From contig NZ_CALPCS010000014.1 in the NCBI RefSeq assembly GCF_943193065.1, positions 1 to 61,617 of the forward strand: a DNA stretch of 61,617 nucleotides, written 5' to 3'. A model generated the notes under the pieces. The model had not been told where the DNA came from, did not search any database, and saw only the letters and a list, made by a program, of their open reading frames with translations. Position 1 is the stretch's first letter. The number at the start of each line of letters is the position of its first letter. This DNA comes from Veillonella agrestimuris (GTDB taxonomy: Bacteria > Bacillota > Negativicutes > Veillonellales > Veillonellaceae). The translations under genes were made by a program, and so were the position numbers. Positions 37,837 through 46,211 of this stretch are shown here, one piece after another.

Positions 37837-38154
37837 TTATTTTTCTTGTTTAACTTGCCACTTTTGATTACGTCGACTCGTCAATAAACCCTCTAAGACG
37901 ACTTCAAAATGGGCAAAGCTCATCGTATACGGTTCATACATATCAGGTATAACTTTATAAGAGATGGTCACTTCAGACGTATCATAATCATAAAAAATAC
38001 CATGTAAATTACTGACCGTTGTATACCCTGTTTGGGCTTGCTCTAATGTAGGGATAGGCTGGTTTTTAAGATTTGTCAATAAATCTCCAATAAAACCTTC
38101 TTTACGGCCTTGATCATTGAGCATTTCATCCATAAAGGTACGTAGACTATCCAT
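37837..38154 (-). CDS. Unrecognised 105-residue protein after lysC
   Basis: No family was recognised. It is soluble, with no signal peptide or membrane segment. An N-terminal helical part (MDSLRTFMDEMLNDQGRKEG) is followed by alternating strands around TVSNLHGIFYDYDTSEVTIS and a basic, Gln-rich tail. It lies 8 bases after the aspartokinase gene, ahead of a terminator, so it is very probably co-transcribed with it; a functional link is only inferred. Confidence 0.75.
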   Translation of the reverse strand: MDSLRTFMDEMLNDQGRKEGFIGDLLTNLKNQPIPTLEQAQTGYTTVSNLHGIFYDYDTSEVTISYKVIPDMYEPYTMSFAHFEVVLEGLLTSRRNQKWQVKQEK

Positions 38155-38162
38155 AAATTAGA

Positions 38163-39392
38163 TTAACCTCGTTCGTTTAATAACAACCCATTGTGAATTA
38201 CACGAACAGCATCTTTCACGCGGTCTTCTGAAACTAAGCAAGAAATACTGATTTCAGAAGTACTGATGATTTCAATATTAATGCCTTCTTTGCTGAGAAT
38301 ATCAAACATTTGAGCCGCTACACCAGGTTGACCTAACATACCAGCACCGATGATAGATACTTTCGCCATTTTTTCATCAATATTAACCGCTTCAATATCA
38401 ATGGATTGTTGCAATTGACCTAATACTTCGCGAGTCAATACAACATCGTCCATAGCTACTGTGAAAATAAGGTCAGTTTTAGGCTCCCCTTTAGCGCGAA
38501 TGGATTGAACGATCATATCAACGTCAACGTTTTTCTCTGCTAACGCTTTAAATACTGTTGCTGCAATACCTGGTTTATTTTCAACCCCTACAAGGGCTAC
38601 TTTTGCTGTATTCGTATCATCTGCTACGCCTGTAATGACATGTTTATTTGCTTCCACTGTGTAATCCTCCCGAATAATAGTGCCCGTGTTGTCGCTGAAA
38701 GTAGAACGTACGTGAATTGGCACGCCATAACGGAACCCCATTTCAACAGCACGCGGTTGCATAACACCAGCACCGAGTCTCGCCATTTCTAACATTTCAC
38801 CATACGTTACTTCTTCTAATTTGAAAGCTTCCTTCGCTACGCGAGGGTCAGTAGAATATACACCTTCTACGTCTGTGAAGATTTCGCACACATCAGCTTT
38901 CATAGCGCCTGCTAAGGCAACTGCTGTCGTATCGGAACCACCACGGCCCAATGTTACCATATCACCGTATTCAGTAATACCTTGGAAACCAGCTACGACT
39001 ACTACATTTCCGTCTTCTAAGGCTTGGAATACACGATTCGGATCTACACCTAAAATACGACCTTTATTAAAATTATCACTACTTGTAATCCCTGCTTGGT
39101 CGCCAGTTAAAGAAATCGATTTTTGACCACGTTCATTAAAAGCCATTGCCATTAATGCAATCGTTACTTGTTCACCAGTAGACAACAAGCGGTCCATTTC
39201 GCGACCATATGGCTTAGACGTTACTTGTTTTGCTAAATCTACTAGATCATCTGTTGTATCCCCCATCGCAGATACAACTATGACCACTCGATCGTCTTCT
39301 TTCTTTTCACGAAGGACGCGATCGACGATATTAAATATTTTTTCTGGAGTAGCAACAGAACTACCACCAAATTTCTTAACGATTAAGGCCAC
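38163..39392 (-). CDS. lysC: Aspartokinase
   Basis: Phosphorylates aspartate, the first step to lysine, diaminopimelate, methionine and threonine. Residues 1-245 are the kinase domain (VKKFGGSSVATPEKI; FTDVEGVYSTDPR near 172). Two ACT domains follow (about 265-335 and 345-409) with VGVENKPGIAATVF and VSIIGAGMLGQPGVAAQMF, which bind the end-product inhibitor. The 409-residue length fits the lysine- or threonine-sensitive class. The start codon is GTG after GAGGGAT. No lysine riboswitch was recognised upstream. Confidence 0.96.
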   Translation of the reverse strand: MALIVKKFGGSSVATPEKIFNIVDRVLREKKEDDRVVIVVSAMGDTTDDLVDLAKQVTSKPYGREMDRLLSTGEQVTIALMAMAFNERGQKSISLTGDQAGITSSDNFNKGRILGVDPNRVFQALEDGNVVVVAGFQGITEYGDMVTLGRGGSDTTAVALAGAMKADVCEIFTDVEGVYSTDPRVAKEAFKLEEVTYGEMLEMARLGAGVMQPRAVEMGFRYGVPIHVRSTFSDNTGTIIREDYTVEANKHVITGVADDTNTAKVALVGVENKPGIAATVFKALAEKNVDVDMIVQSIRAKGEPKTDLIFTVAMDDVVLTREVLGQLQQSIDIEAVNIDEKMAKVSIIGAGMLGQPGVAAQMFDILSKEGINIEIISTSEISISCLVSEDRVKDAVRVIHNGLLLNERG

Positions 39393-39440
39393 AATAATCC
39401 CTCATTTTCACCACAATAAACTAAAAAATAATCTGCATAT

Positions 39441-39470
39441 ACTTTACCATAAAATAAACAGCACTGTAAA
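39441..39470 (-). promoter_or_regulatory. Possible promoter of lysC
   Basis: Minus strand: -35 TTTACA (39465-39470), an 18-base spacer and -10 TAAAGT (39441-39446), about 50 bases before the GTG start. A nearby dyad TTGTAAA-N7-TTTACAA (39515-39535) may be regulatory. Confidence 0.45.
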
Positions 39471-39535
39471 GGGATATAGCGGTGAACATCCAGTTAAGAA
39501 AAACAAAATTCCATTTGTAAAAGACAAATTTACAA

Positions 39536-39563
39536 GAAAAAAAGCCAACCCTAAGGCTGGCTT
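39536..39563 (-). terminator. Terminator of the superoxide reductase gene
   Basis: Ten-base arms AAAGCCAACC and GGCTGGCTTT with one mismatch and a 4-base loop, followed on the minus strand by a run of T. Confidence 0.85.
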
Positions 39564-39574
39564 TATATCGTTCA

Positions 39575-39964
39575 TTATTGAACAGTGATTTCTTTTTCAG
39601 ATTCCCACAAGCCGTGGATATTGCAAAGAGATACAGCAATCAATTTGCCAGATTTTTTCAAGGACACTGCCAATGTACCTTCGGAGATAGCATGTGCAGG
39701 GCCTTCGTTAGCTGTAGCACCATCGCCATGGATATTGAAGTTTACAGCGCCGATTTCGTAAGGCAATTGAGTACCTTCTGCTACGAAGTACAATTTAATC
39801 CAATCAATGTGATGTTCTACAGTGTTTGGATGTGCAATATCTTTACCTACGGACAAAGTAACGTGGAATGTTTCACCTGCTTTTACAGTGTCTACAGTTT
39901 CAATAACTGGAACGTGTTTTTCACTAGCGAAGTCGCCAGATTTAATGTAATCATGAATAGCCAT
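39575..39964 (-). CDS. Superoxide reductase (neelaredoxin type)
   Basis: Reduces superoxide to hydrogen peroxide without making oxygen, a defence typical of anaerobes. The 129-residue protein has only the iron-binding centre II domain: His in SEKHVPVIE, two His in HPNTVEHHIDW, and the Cys-Asn-Ile-His pair in SLCNIHGLWESE. The N-terminal desulforedoxin domain of class I enzymes is missing, so it is class II. ATG 39964 is preferred, with AGGAGG upstream. It is a single-gene unit with its own promoter and terminator. Confidence 0.92.
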   Translation of the reverse strand: MAIHDYIKSGDFASEKHVPVIETVDTVKAGETFHVTLSVGKDIAHPNTVEHHIDWIKLYFVAEGTQLPYEIGAVNFNIHGDGATANEGPAHAISEGTLAVSLKKSGKLIAVSLCNIHGLWESEKEITVQ

Positions 39965-40026
39965 AGTTAACCTCCTGGTTAAAATCATATATACCTATGT
40001 ATGTTAAAAACATATTTTCTAACTAT

Positions 40027-40055
40027 ATTATACATTTTCGATATAGTTTGCGCAA
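40027..40055 (-). promoter_or_regulatory. Promoter of the superoxide reductase gene
   Basis: Minus strand: -35 TTGCGC (40050-40055), a 17-base spacer and consensus -10 TATAAT (40027-40032). It lies just downstream of cobA, with no clear terminator between them. Confidence 0.7.
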
Positions 40056-40077
40056 GGTGTTTTCGAAACTTTTAGAT

Positions 40078-40620
40078 TTAAAATTCAATCCCTTTCGCTG
40101 CCTTAATGCCCTTCTCATAAGCATGCTTCACTACATTCATTTCCGTCACTGTATCTGCCATATCGATAATTTCAGGCTTAGCGTATCGACCCGTCAATAT
40201 AAGATGAAGTCGCTCTGGCTTATGGGCGAGCATATGGACTACATCGTGGACACTAATCAAATCATAGTGAATAGCATTATTAATTTCGTCCATAACGATG
40301 AGATCCCATTTGTCAGAATTGACTTCCTCGAGTAATGTATGCCATCCTTCCTGGGCAGCCGCTTTATGCCTATCAAATTCTTCAGGAGACACTTCATCTT
40401 TTTTATAATAAATAAAACCTTTTCCCATGGACCGAATTGTAACTGCTTCCCCTAATGCTTCTAAGCCTTTGAGTTCTCCATAACCATGACCGCTTTTAAT
40501 AAACTGTAACACCAATACCTTTAACCCTTGACCTACAGCACGCAACACAACGCCTAAGGCAGCGGTAGTTTTTCCTTTTCCATTTCCCGTATTGACGAGA
40601 ATCAGTCCTCGTTCACTCAT
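40078..40620 (-). CDS. cobA: ATP:corrinoid adenosyltransferase (CobA/BtuR type)
   Basis: Adds the upper 5'-deoxyadenosyl ligand to cob(I)alamin or its precursors. The 180-residue protein begins with the P-loop NTGNGKGKTTAALG, followed by KVLVLQFIKSGHGYGE and the acidic DLIVMDEINNAIHY motif near 110. It is the last gene of the cbiK-cbiL-cbiA-cobA unit, 20 bases after cbiA. Named cobO in some species. Confidence 0.95.
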   Translation of the reverse strand: MSERGLILVNTGNGKGKTTAALGVVLRAVGQGLKVLVLQFIKSGHGYGELKGLEALGEAVTIRSMGKGFIYYKKDEVSPEEFDRHKAAAQEGWHTLLEEVNSDKWDLIVMDEINNAIHYDLISVHDVVHMLAHKPERLHLILTGRYAKPEIIDMADTVTEMNVVKHAYEKGIKAAKGIEF

Positions 40621-40640
40621 AGTATTCTTTCCTCTTATGT

Positions 40641-42017
40641 TTAACGTTGTCTCTCATAAGAGGCACAACGATTCACAAAGTGTTGAGCCCCTTCGATAGA
40701 TCCGGCAAAATTCAAATGTAAATACGATGCCAACACATTATCCGATGCATAACCACCATCATAGGATTGAGGAGTACGGCCTCCTTCTAAATGGAACGCC
40801 CAAGGGAAGTCTTTTACTGTTGGTTCCATAGTAGAGAAATGAAACTCATGGCCCCGTAAAACTGTCCCCGTATCACCTAACAGAGTTTCACGATGAGCCG
40901 TAGCGGTCACATAGCCTACCTTTTGCAAGGACTGTTGCATAATACAATTAGCAGGAACGATACCTACAGTTTCGTAATCCTTGCCTTCAAAGTCGCGGAT
41001 ATGTTCACATAAATACATAAGTCCGCCGCACTCTGCGTAAATAGGCATACCCATTTTATTAGCGACGCCAATAGAGTCTCTCATCGTCTTGTTCTGGCTC
41101 AGTTGTTCCAAAAACATTTCTGGGAATCCACCTCCGAACACTAAGCCATCCACATCGGGGATTGCTTTGTCTCGTAAAGGACTAAAATAGACTAATTCAG
41201 CACCAGCTTTTTCTAAGGCATGTAAACTAGCAGGATAGTAAAAAGAAAACGCTTCATCATAAGCAACGCCGATTTTAGCAATTTTTTCAGTGGATTCTAT
41301 ATCTTCTTCCAATGGCAATGTAAGAGGTTGTGCACTTATCGCCAGCTCTAATAATCCTTGTAAATCCACCATAGATTCTACAGCAGCTTGAATAGTTGCA
41401 ATAGACTTTGTAGGGTCTACTTCTGTAACAGGCGTCAAACCTAAGTGACGTTCAGGAGAATGCATGCGATCGTCTCGGCGGATAGCACCAAGCACAGGTA
41501 CACCGATTTTTGCCATTCCTTCTCGAACCATTCGTTCATGATTATCAGAACCTAGTCGATTTAAAATAACACCTCTGAAATCGACGTCTTTATCATACTC
41601 TCTAAAACCAAGCGCAATGGCAGCTGCACTTTCACCCATCGCCTTGCAGTCAATAACGAGGACTACAGGGGCACCTAATTGTTTCGCCACTTCTGCAGTG
41701 CTACTCACGCCTTCTCGACCTCCATCATAAAGGCCCATAACACCTTCAATGATTGCCAAATCAGCTCCTTCTGCAGTAGATGCAAAAAATGATGGCATCG
41801 TACTAGGTGGTACGAGCCAAGTATCTAAATTATAACTATCGCGGCCAGAGGCAATTTTATGAAAGCCCGGATCAATATAATCCGGGCCGACTTTAAAAGA
41901 TTGCACCTCATGACCACTTGCGCGATATGCTGCAAGAAGACCTGCAACAATTGTGGTCTTCCCCACACCAGAATTAGTGCCACCAATGACAACGCGTGGA
42001 ATAGGTATAGTATTCAT
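40641..42017 (-). CDS. cbiA: Cobyrinic acid a,c-diamide synthase
   Basis: A glutamine-dependent amidase that converts cobyrinate to its a,c-diamide. Residues 1-200 form an ATP-binding domain (VVIGGTNSGVGKTTIVAG; VGPDYIDPGFH). The C-terminal class I glutaminase domain has the nucleophile Cys in PIYAECGGLMYL near 335 and the partner His in the last third (SYLHLNF). The 458-residue length is usual. It lies in the second cobalamin unit between cbiL and cobA. Confidence 0.96.
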   Translation of the reverse strand: MNTIPIPRVVIGGTNSGVGKTTIVAGLLAAYRASGHEVQSFKVGPDYIDPGFHKIASGRDSYNLDTWLVPPSTMPSFFASTAEGADLAIIEGVMGLYDGGREGVSSTAEVAKQLGAPVVLVIDCKAMGESAAAIALGFREYDKDVDFRGVILNRLGSDNHERMVREGMAKIGVPVLGAIRRDDRMHSPERHLGLTPVTEVDPTKSIATIQAAVESMVDLQGLLELAISAQPLTLPLEEDIESTEKIAKIGVAYDEAFSFYYPASLHALEKAGAELVYFSPLRDKAIPDVDGLVFGGGFPEMFLEQLSQNKTMRDSIGVANKMGMPIYAECGGLMYLCEHIRDFEGKDYETVGIVPANCIMQQSLQKVGYVTATAHRETLLGDTGTVLRGHEFHFSTMEPTVKDFPWAFHLEGGRTPQSYDGGYASDNVLASYLHLNFAGSIEGAQHFVNRCASYERQR

Positions 42018-42097
42018 ATATAATCTCCATTTAGGGTGTACTGTGTTACGCTAGAGAATCCTTATGTATAGCTTAACAATCTTTATATTGTTCTTCA

Positions 42098-42805
42098 TTA
42101 CCGATCTTTACGTTTTGCTAAAATCGTAGATAGATAATTTAATTTCGTATCTTTTGGAATCGTATCTAATCCTCTAAATACTTGTTCATCAGGTAAGCCA
42201 ACGCGACTAATCATAACTGCATCATCTGCCATATTATGTTTCATCAACGTTTCTTGTACTTCGTCGAAGTTTTTATACACTTTCATAATAACCGCATCAT
42301 CAGCCACAGCCAAAACAGCATCGATTTTTTCTTTTGGTGCTGTAGCAGGAACGATAGCTAGTACTTCTTCTTTTTCTACAATCGGATAGCCCAAATGAGA
42401 ACCAATAGCGCAGAAGGCAGTAATACCAGGAATCGTTTCAATATCGAAGCCGCTATTTTCGATGAGGCGATATACATACATATAAGTACTGTAGAACATT
42501 GGATCTCCTAAAGTAAGGAACACAACGTTTTTACCTGCTTCTAAATAAGATAGAATGATTTGTTTCGCTTCATTCCAACCTTCTTGTTGTGTCGATTCAT
42601 CGAGAACCATAGGAAACACAACAGGTACGATTTCTGTATGGTCTTGAATATAAGGACGGGCAATATCTAGTGCCACGGATCCGTCTTTCTTTTCTGTTTT
42701 AGGAGTAATAATGATATCTGCTTCTCCTACAATACGTGCTGCTTTCACAGTCATTAATTCTGGGTCTCCTGGGCCTACGCCGATGCCGTATAATTTACCT
42801 TTCAT
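42098..42805 (-). CDS. cbiL: Cobalt-precorrin-2 C20-methyltransferase
   Basis: An SAM-dependent corrin methylase, 235 residues. KLYGIGVGPGDPELMTVKA is the family N-terminal loop, FLTLGDPMFYSTYMYV near 95 the SAM site, and ETIPGITAFCAIGSHLG near 130 the CbiL-type substrate segment. The start was moved to ATG 42805, seven bases after GGAG. It acts just after the CbiK chelatase encoded upstream. Confidence 0.94.
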   Translation of the reverse strand: MKGKLYGIGVGPGDPELMTVKAARIVGEADIIITPKTEKKDGSVALDIARPYIQDHTEIVPVVFPMVLDESTQQEGWNEAKQIILSYLEAGKNVVFLTLGDPMFYSTYMYVYRLIENSGFDIETIPGITAFCAIGSHLGYPIVEKEEVLAIVPATAPKEKIDAVLAVADDAVIMKVYKNFDEVQETLMKHNMADDAVMISRVGLPDEQVFRGLDTIPKDTKLNYLSTILAKRKDR

Positions 42806-43023
42806 GGTCATACTCCTATCTACGCGTACGTATTACAGTTTCATCAATACATACGTAATTATCTATACATACGATACAAACATCTCTATTATACCAAACT
42901 AACGGTCTTTTATACACTATATACAAAAGGATTTATTATAAATCTTCTTTTCTAATCTTTATAAACTCTGCAATAGTTCGATATGATAGAATTATTCTTT
43001 AGTCTATTCAAAAGATAATAGAT

Positions 43024-43878
43024 CTATTTAATATTAGGAATGGCTGGACGCTCATGGCTCCGTTTGCCATATATATCGTCGATGCAGTCTTGCAGGTGTT
43101 GGCAGAAAATAGCTTGAACTGACTCGTATTCACCGAGTGCTTTATGAACGCCCTCTACTGTATAGCCAGCGTCTTGCAATACATTCACTACACTGTCCTC
43201 TTCATCACCGAGCAAATCATTTTGCGCATGGTCGCCCAATACTAATAATAAAGGATGTACGTAAATCGTATTTGGTTTCTTCCCATCAAACCATTCCCAT
43301 GGAAGAGCTACGTCTTCCACAAAAGGAGCATTTTCTAGCGTAGCTACTCGTATATGACCTAAGCCATTCCGAATTAATTGATACTGTAAATGACCATAAC
43401 TAGAATTGCCAGAACTTAATCCACCATGACCAACGAAGAGCATACCATCACTTTCTTTAACCCCTAATGGTTTGATAAATTCATCGATAAAGATTTGGTA
43501 ATCATTAGGATGTTCGTCTTGACCCATATAGTATACTAGTGGGCGACCTACACGGAGCACTTCTAGCTTATGGGCTACTTCGTGTTCTAAAATATTGCGC
43601 TTCAATTTATCAAACTCTTCTCCACCAGTGAAGTGAAGGGTTTGGACATACACATGTGTGTAACCATCTGCTACTAATGATTCTAAAGCACCCGCTTCGG
43701 TTGGATAATCGAGGCCTCGATCGCGCAATCGTTTCACGACGATACGAGAAGAAAAGGCTAAGCGAACTTCATAATCTGCAAACTGTTCTTTAATGCGAGC
43801 CACAACAGGTTCAATATGTTTCTCTCGAGCTATATCTACAGTAGACCCAAAGGCTACTACTAAAATGGCTTGTTTCAT
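43024..43878 (-). CDS. cbiK: Sirohydrochlorin cobaltochelatase (cytoplasmic, intact)
   Basis: A class II chelatase that puts cobalt into sirohydrochlorin, the entry to anaerobic B12 synthesis. The 284-residue protein has two similar half-domains and no signal peptide. All three residues that bind metal in the Salmonella enzyme appear: the Glu in FTGGEEFDKLK, the His in MLFVGHGGLSSG and the His in LLVLGDHAQNDLLGDEEDS. It heads the cbiK-cbiL-cbiA-cobA unit, with 218 bases before cbiL. Confidence 0.94.
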   Translation of the reverse strand: MKQAILVVAFGSTVDIAREKHIEPVVARIKEQFADYEVRLAFSSRIVVKRLRDRGLDYPTEAGALESLVADGYTHVYVQTLHFTGGEEFDKLKRNILEHEVAHKLEVLRVGRPLVYYMGQDEHPNDYQIFIDEFIKPLGVKESDGMLFVGHGGLSSGNSSYGHLQYQLIRNGLGHIRVATLENAPFVEDVALPWEWFDGKKPNTIYVHPLLLVLGDHAQNDLLGDEEDSVVNVLQDAGYTVEGVHKALGEYESVQAIFCQHLQDCIDDIYGKRSHERPAIPNIK

Positions 43879-43912
43879 ATAAAACTCCTTCTATTAATAC
43901 ATGATTATTCTT

Positions 43913-43956
43913 ATCATACCATAGAGATTAACCAATGAGGATACCTCTATAGGTAT
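43913..43956 (-). promoter_or_regulatory. Promoter of cbiK with an adjoining dyad
   Basis: An extended -10 TGGTATGAT lies at 43913-43921 on the minus strand. The palindrome ATACCT-N4-AGGTAT (43941-43956) covers the edge of the -35 position, where an activator or repressor would bind. No regulator can be named. Confidence 0.5.
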
Positions 43957-43964
43957 ATAAACAC

Positions 43965-44001
43965 AAAAAACGTACCCTCTGTATTAGATTAGAAGGTACG
44001 T
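43965..44001 (-). terminator. Terminator of the CbiK-like gene
   Basis: Eleven-base arms ACGTACCCTCT and AGAAGGTACGT with one mismatch; six T follow on the minus strand. It lies 7 bases past the stop codon. Confidence 0.85.
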
Positions 44002-44008
44002 CCTATTA

Positions 44009-44890
44009 TTAAGAAATCATTTTACTAATCCCTACGCGAACTGCTGCAGGAGCTGGCTTTATGGAGTCTTGTGGAGATACTCGTTTTCTCTCTGCCATAC
44101 GGATAGCTTGGCTTAAATGTTTCAAGAATAAATCTTGAATATATGGGTTTTCCCCTAAGCCTTCGTTCCAAATCCTCACATTATAGCCCTCTTCCACTAG
44201 CAGTGTATAAATGGAATCGGAGCGGTCTCCACCGAGATAATCCATTAAGTGTGTGGATCCAATCAAAGCAAGCGGTACTACGATAACATCTTTGTGGCCC
44301 ATGTGCTCCACTAATGTAAGGGCTTGTTTAAATGTGGGGAAGCCATTGGTAGTGAATACAACCACATTCGGTGTAGAACCATAAATAGCTTTCAATTGTA
44401 ATGTAGAATATTCCAATTGATTTTGACCATTAGCCATTAAAAGGATAGATTTATTCAATGCTTTTGTATTTAAATGGCGGAGGATGCCATCTAAAGTAGC
44501 TTCGTAATCGTCAGAATAATTTTTTACCCCTAATGATGTGAGCAATGGTTTGCCAATATTAATATGAGTAAAGTTATAGTCATTGCTATGTAAATATTTC
44601 AACGCTTGTTTACGCATTTGTTGATAACATTGATCGGCCACTAATGTAATCGGCTGAATGTATACTTCGGTAATACCTAGCTTTTGGAATTCTTTCATAA
44701 CCTCCGCTAAAGAAGATACTGGCTCATCGTATTTGCCATTCCACTTCTCTACTAATGCATCAGATAAAAATACGCGGCGCACTTCAAAACCTTTGTACAA
44801 TTCCCGCACTTTTCTTTCAATAACGGAAATCGACGTATCTACTGCTTCTTTATAAATTGATCCAAAGGATGCAATGATTATACCTTTCAT
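44009..44890 (-). CDS. CbiK-like protein lacking key metal ligands
   Basis: A 293-residue cytoplasmic paralogue of the neighbouring chelatases, with the same half-domain layout (IIIASFGSIYKEAVDTS at the start; GGDRSDSIYTLLVEEGYNV near the end). Two of the three metal-binding positions are changed. The Glu is replaced (TLVADQCYQQM), and the first His of the GHG/AHG motif is Asn (LLMANGQNQLEYS). Only the second His (ALIGSTHLMDYLGGD) remains. It is thus unlikely to be a normal chelatase; binding, delivery or sensing of a tetrapyrrole is possible. Fur-like boxes lie upstream and a terminator downstream. Confidence 0.8.
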   Translation of the reverse strand: MKGIIIASFGSIYKEAVDTSISVIERKVRELYKGFEVRRVFLSDALVEKWNGKYDEPVSSLAEVMKEFQKLGITEVYIQPITLVADQCYQQMRKQALKYLHSNDYNFTHINIGKPLLTSLGVKNYSDDYEATLDGILRHLNTKALNKSILLMANGQNQLEYSTLQLKAIYGSTPNVVVFTTNGFPTFKQALTLVEHMGHKDVIVVPLALIGSTHLMDYLGGDRSDSIYTLLVEEGYNVRIWNEGLGENPYIQDLFLKHLSQAIRMAERKRVSPQDSIKPAPAAVRVGISKMIS

Positions 44891-44953
44891 AAGTGACCTC
44901 CATGGCGTCTCATACGCAAGACCTCATATACAGTACGTATCGCCTTCTATAAA

Positions 44954-44968
44954 TGAAAATTATTATCA
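44954..44968. promoter_or_regulatory. Fur-box-like site 1
   Basis: TGAAAATTATTATCA matches the 7-1-7 Fur consensus TGATAATNATTATCA with a single mismatch. It lies 63 bases upstream of the CbiK-like gene (minus strand), between two divergent genes. The similarity is seen; iron control is inferred. Confidence 0.65.
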
Positions 44969-45013
44969 AATACTAGTTGTAATAATCATACATGACCCAT
45001 TTGTATAAGTCAA

Positions 45014-45028
45014 TGAGAAATATTATCA
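45014..45028. promoter_or_regulatory. Fur-box-like site 2
   Basis: TGAGAAATATTATCA matches the Fur 7-1-7 consensus with two mismatches. It lies 50 bases upstream of the -35 element of the exported chelatase gene. Together with site 1 it could govern both divergent promoters. Confidence 0.5.
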
Positions 45029-45078
45029 TATTTGCATGAAATACCAATATTTCTATACACCTACGGGTATAGGGTTTA

Positions 45079-45107
45079 TTGACATACCTATGCCCCTTTG
45101 CTAGGAT
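45079..45107 (+). promoter_or_regulatory. Promoter of the exported chelatase-lipoprotein unit
   Basis: Consensus -35 TTGACA (45079-45084), an exact 17-base spacer and -10 TAGGAT (45102-45107). An inverted repeat CTATAC-N8-GTATAG (about 45054-45073) lies directly upstream. The leader is about 65 bases. Confidence 0.75.
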
Positions 45108-45177
45108 GAATTTATATACAGATATATTTACATCTGTAGCTATCAATTTTCTCTGTAGATTATATGAGGTGATCCCT

Positions 45178-46173
45178 ATGTACAGCGTAAAAAAATCATT
45201 AGCCCTATCTGCTACATTAGCTTGTCTATTCTGCGTAGGTGCTCCTACAGTGAGCGATGCGGCCTTCCAATTGAGCGAAGACGTTAAAAATCCTACGCAA
45301 GCTTTGAAAGAAGCCTCTACTATTGGCGTTCGTAGTCATCATACAGCAGCGTTGCAACAATTAGAGAATAAAGATGCTATCGTAGTCATGAGCTTTGGTA
45401 CAACCTTCAAAGAGACTCGCAAAAAAACAATTGACGCCACTGTAAAAGCTATCCAAGCAGCCCATCCCAATACAAAAGTAGTAACAGCTTTCACAAGTCA
45501 TATTATTCGTGATCGCATCCAAGAAAATGAAGGCATTACCTATCCTACGCCAGAAGAAGCGCTAGAGCAATTGAAAGCAGATGGTTATACGCGCGTAGCC
45601 CTCACTACATTGAACATCATTCCTGGTATGGAATACAATTATAATGTAGGCGTATATAATCTATATAAAAACGAATTTAAAGCTATGTCTCTTGGCACAC
45701 CATTGATGTACTGGATGGGCCAAGAAGGGCAAACTGATGAAGTGATGGAAACGGTGAAAGCCCTTTCCTCTCAATTCCCTAACCAAAGCAAGGACCACGC
45801 CATCCTCGTAATGGCTCACGGTACACCAGATCCATCCAATGCGTACTACGCTGTCATTCAAGACCGCATTGATGCAGCTGGTTTGAACAATGTTTTTATC
45901 TACACTGTAGAGGGCACACCAAACTTTGAAGATGTATTAGGTCAATTAAAAGCAAAAGGCATCAAAGAAGTAACATTAATGCCATTTATGATGGTAGCCG
46001 GCGATCATGCTACTAATGATATGGCTGGTGACGAAGAAGATTCCCATAAATCGATGCTCATGGCGGAAGGCTTCAAAGTCAACACATATTTACGCGGTCT
46101 CGGTGAAAATGAGCAAATTCGTCAAATCTTTGTAGAACGTGCTAATGAAGCATGGGATGCATTGCAAAAATAA
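45178..46173 (+). CDS. Exported CbiK-type chelatase (CbiKP-like)
   Basis: A 331-residue class II chelatase with a signal peptide (residues 1-26, ending VSDA-AF), so it should act in the periplasm. It keeps all three metal ligands: the Glu in IIPGMEYNYN, the His in LVMAHGTPDPSN and the His in MMVAGDHATNDMAGDEEDS. A periplasmic CbiK is known in Desulfovibrio vulgaris, where it was proposed to have a role in metal or heme handling, not B12 synthesis. ATG 45178 follows GAGGTGA; the longer upstream frame is not a real N terminus. A binding lipoprotein gene follows. Confidence 0.88.
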   Translation: MYSVKKSLALSATLACLFCVGAPTVSDAAFQLSEDVKNPTQALKEASTIGVRSHHTAALQQLENKDAIVVMSFGTTFKETRKKTIDATVKAIQAAHPNTKVVTAFTSHIIRDRIQENEGITYPTPEEALEQLKADGYTRVALTTLNIIPGMEYNYNVGVYNLYKNEFKAMSLGTPLMYWMGQEGQTDEVMETVKALSSQFPNQSKDHAILVMAHGTPDPSNAYYAVIQDRIDAAGLNNVFIYTVEGTPNFEDVLGQLKAKGIKEVTLMPFMMVAGDHATNDMAGDEEDSHKSMLMAEGFKVNTYLRGLGENEQIRQIFVERANEAWDALQK

Positions 46174-46211
46174 TGTACTACCTAAGCAATAAATAGTAAT
46201 AAGGAGTTATT

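Noticed and set aside
39393..39574. Possible lysine riboswitch before lysC
   Set aside because: The gap is short and mostly AT-rich, and holds a terminator and a plain promoter; no conserved L-box pattern was seen.
39965..40077. PerR-like box near the superoxide reductase promoter
   Set aside because: The best alignment to TTATAATNATTATAA has too many mismatches and is explained by the AT-rich -10 region.
45079..45177. Longer N terminus (33 extra residues) for the exported CbiK
   Set aside because: That frame begins inside the promoter (-35 at 45079) and the signal peptide starts properly at 45178 behind GAGGTGA.
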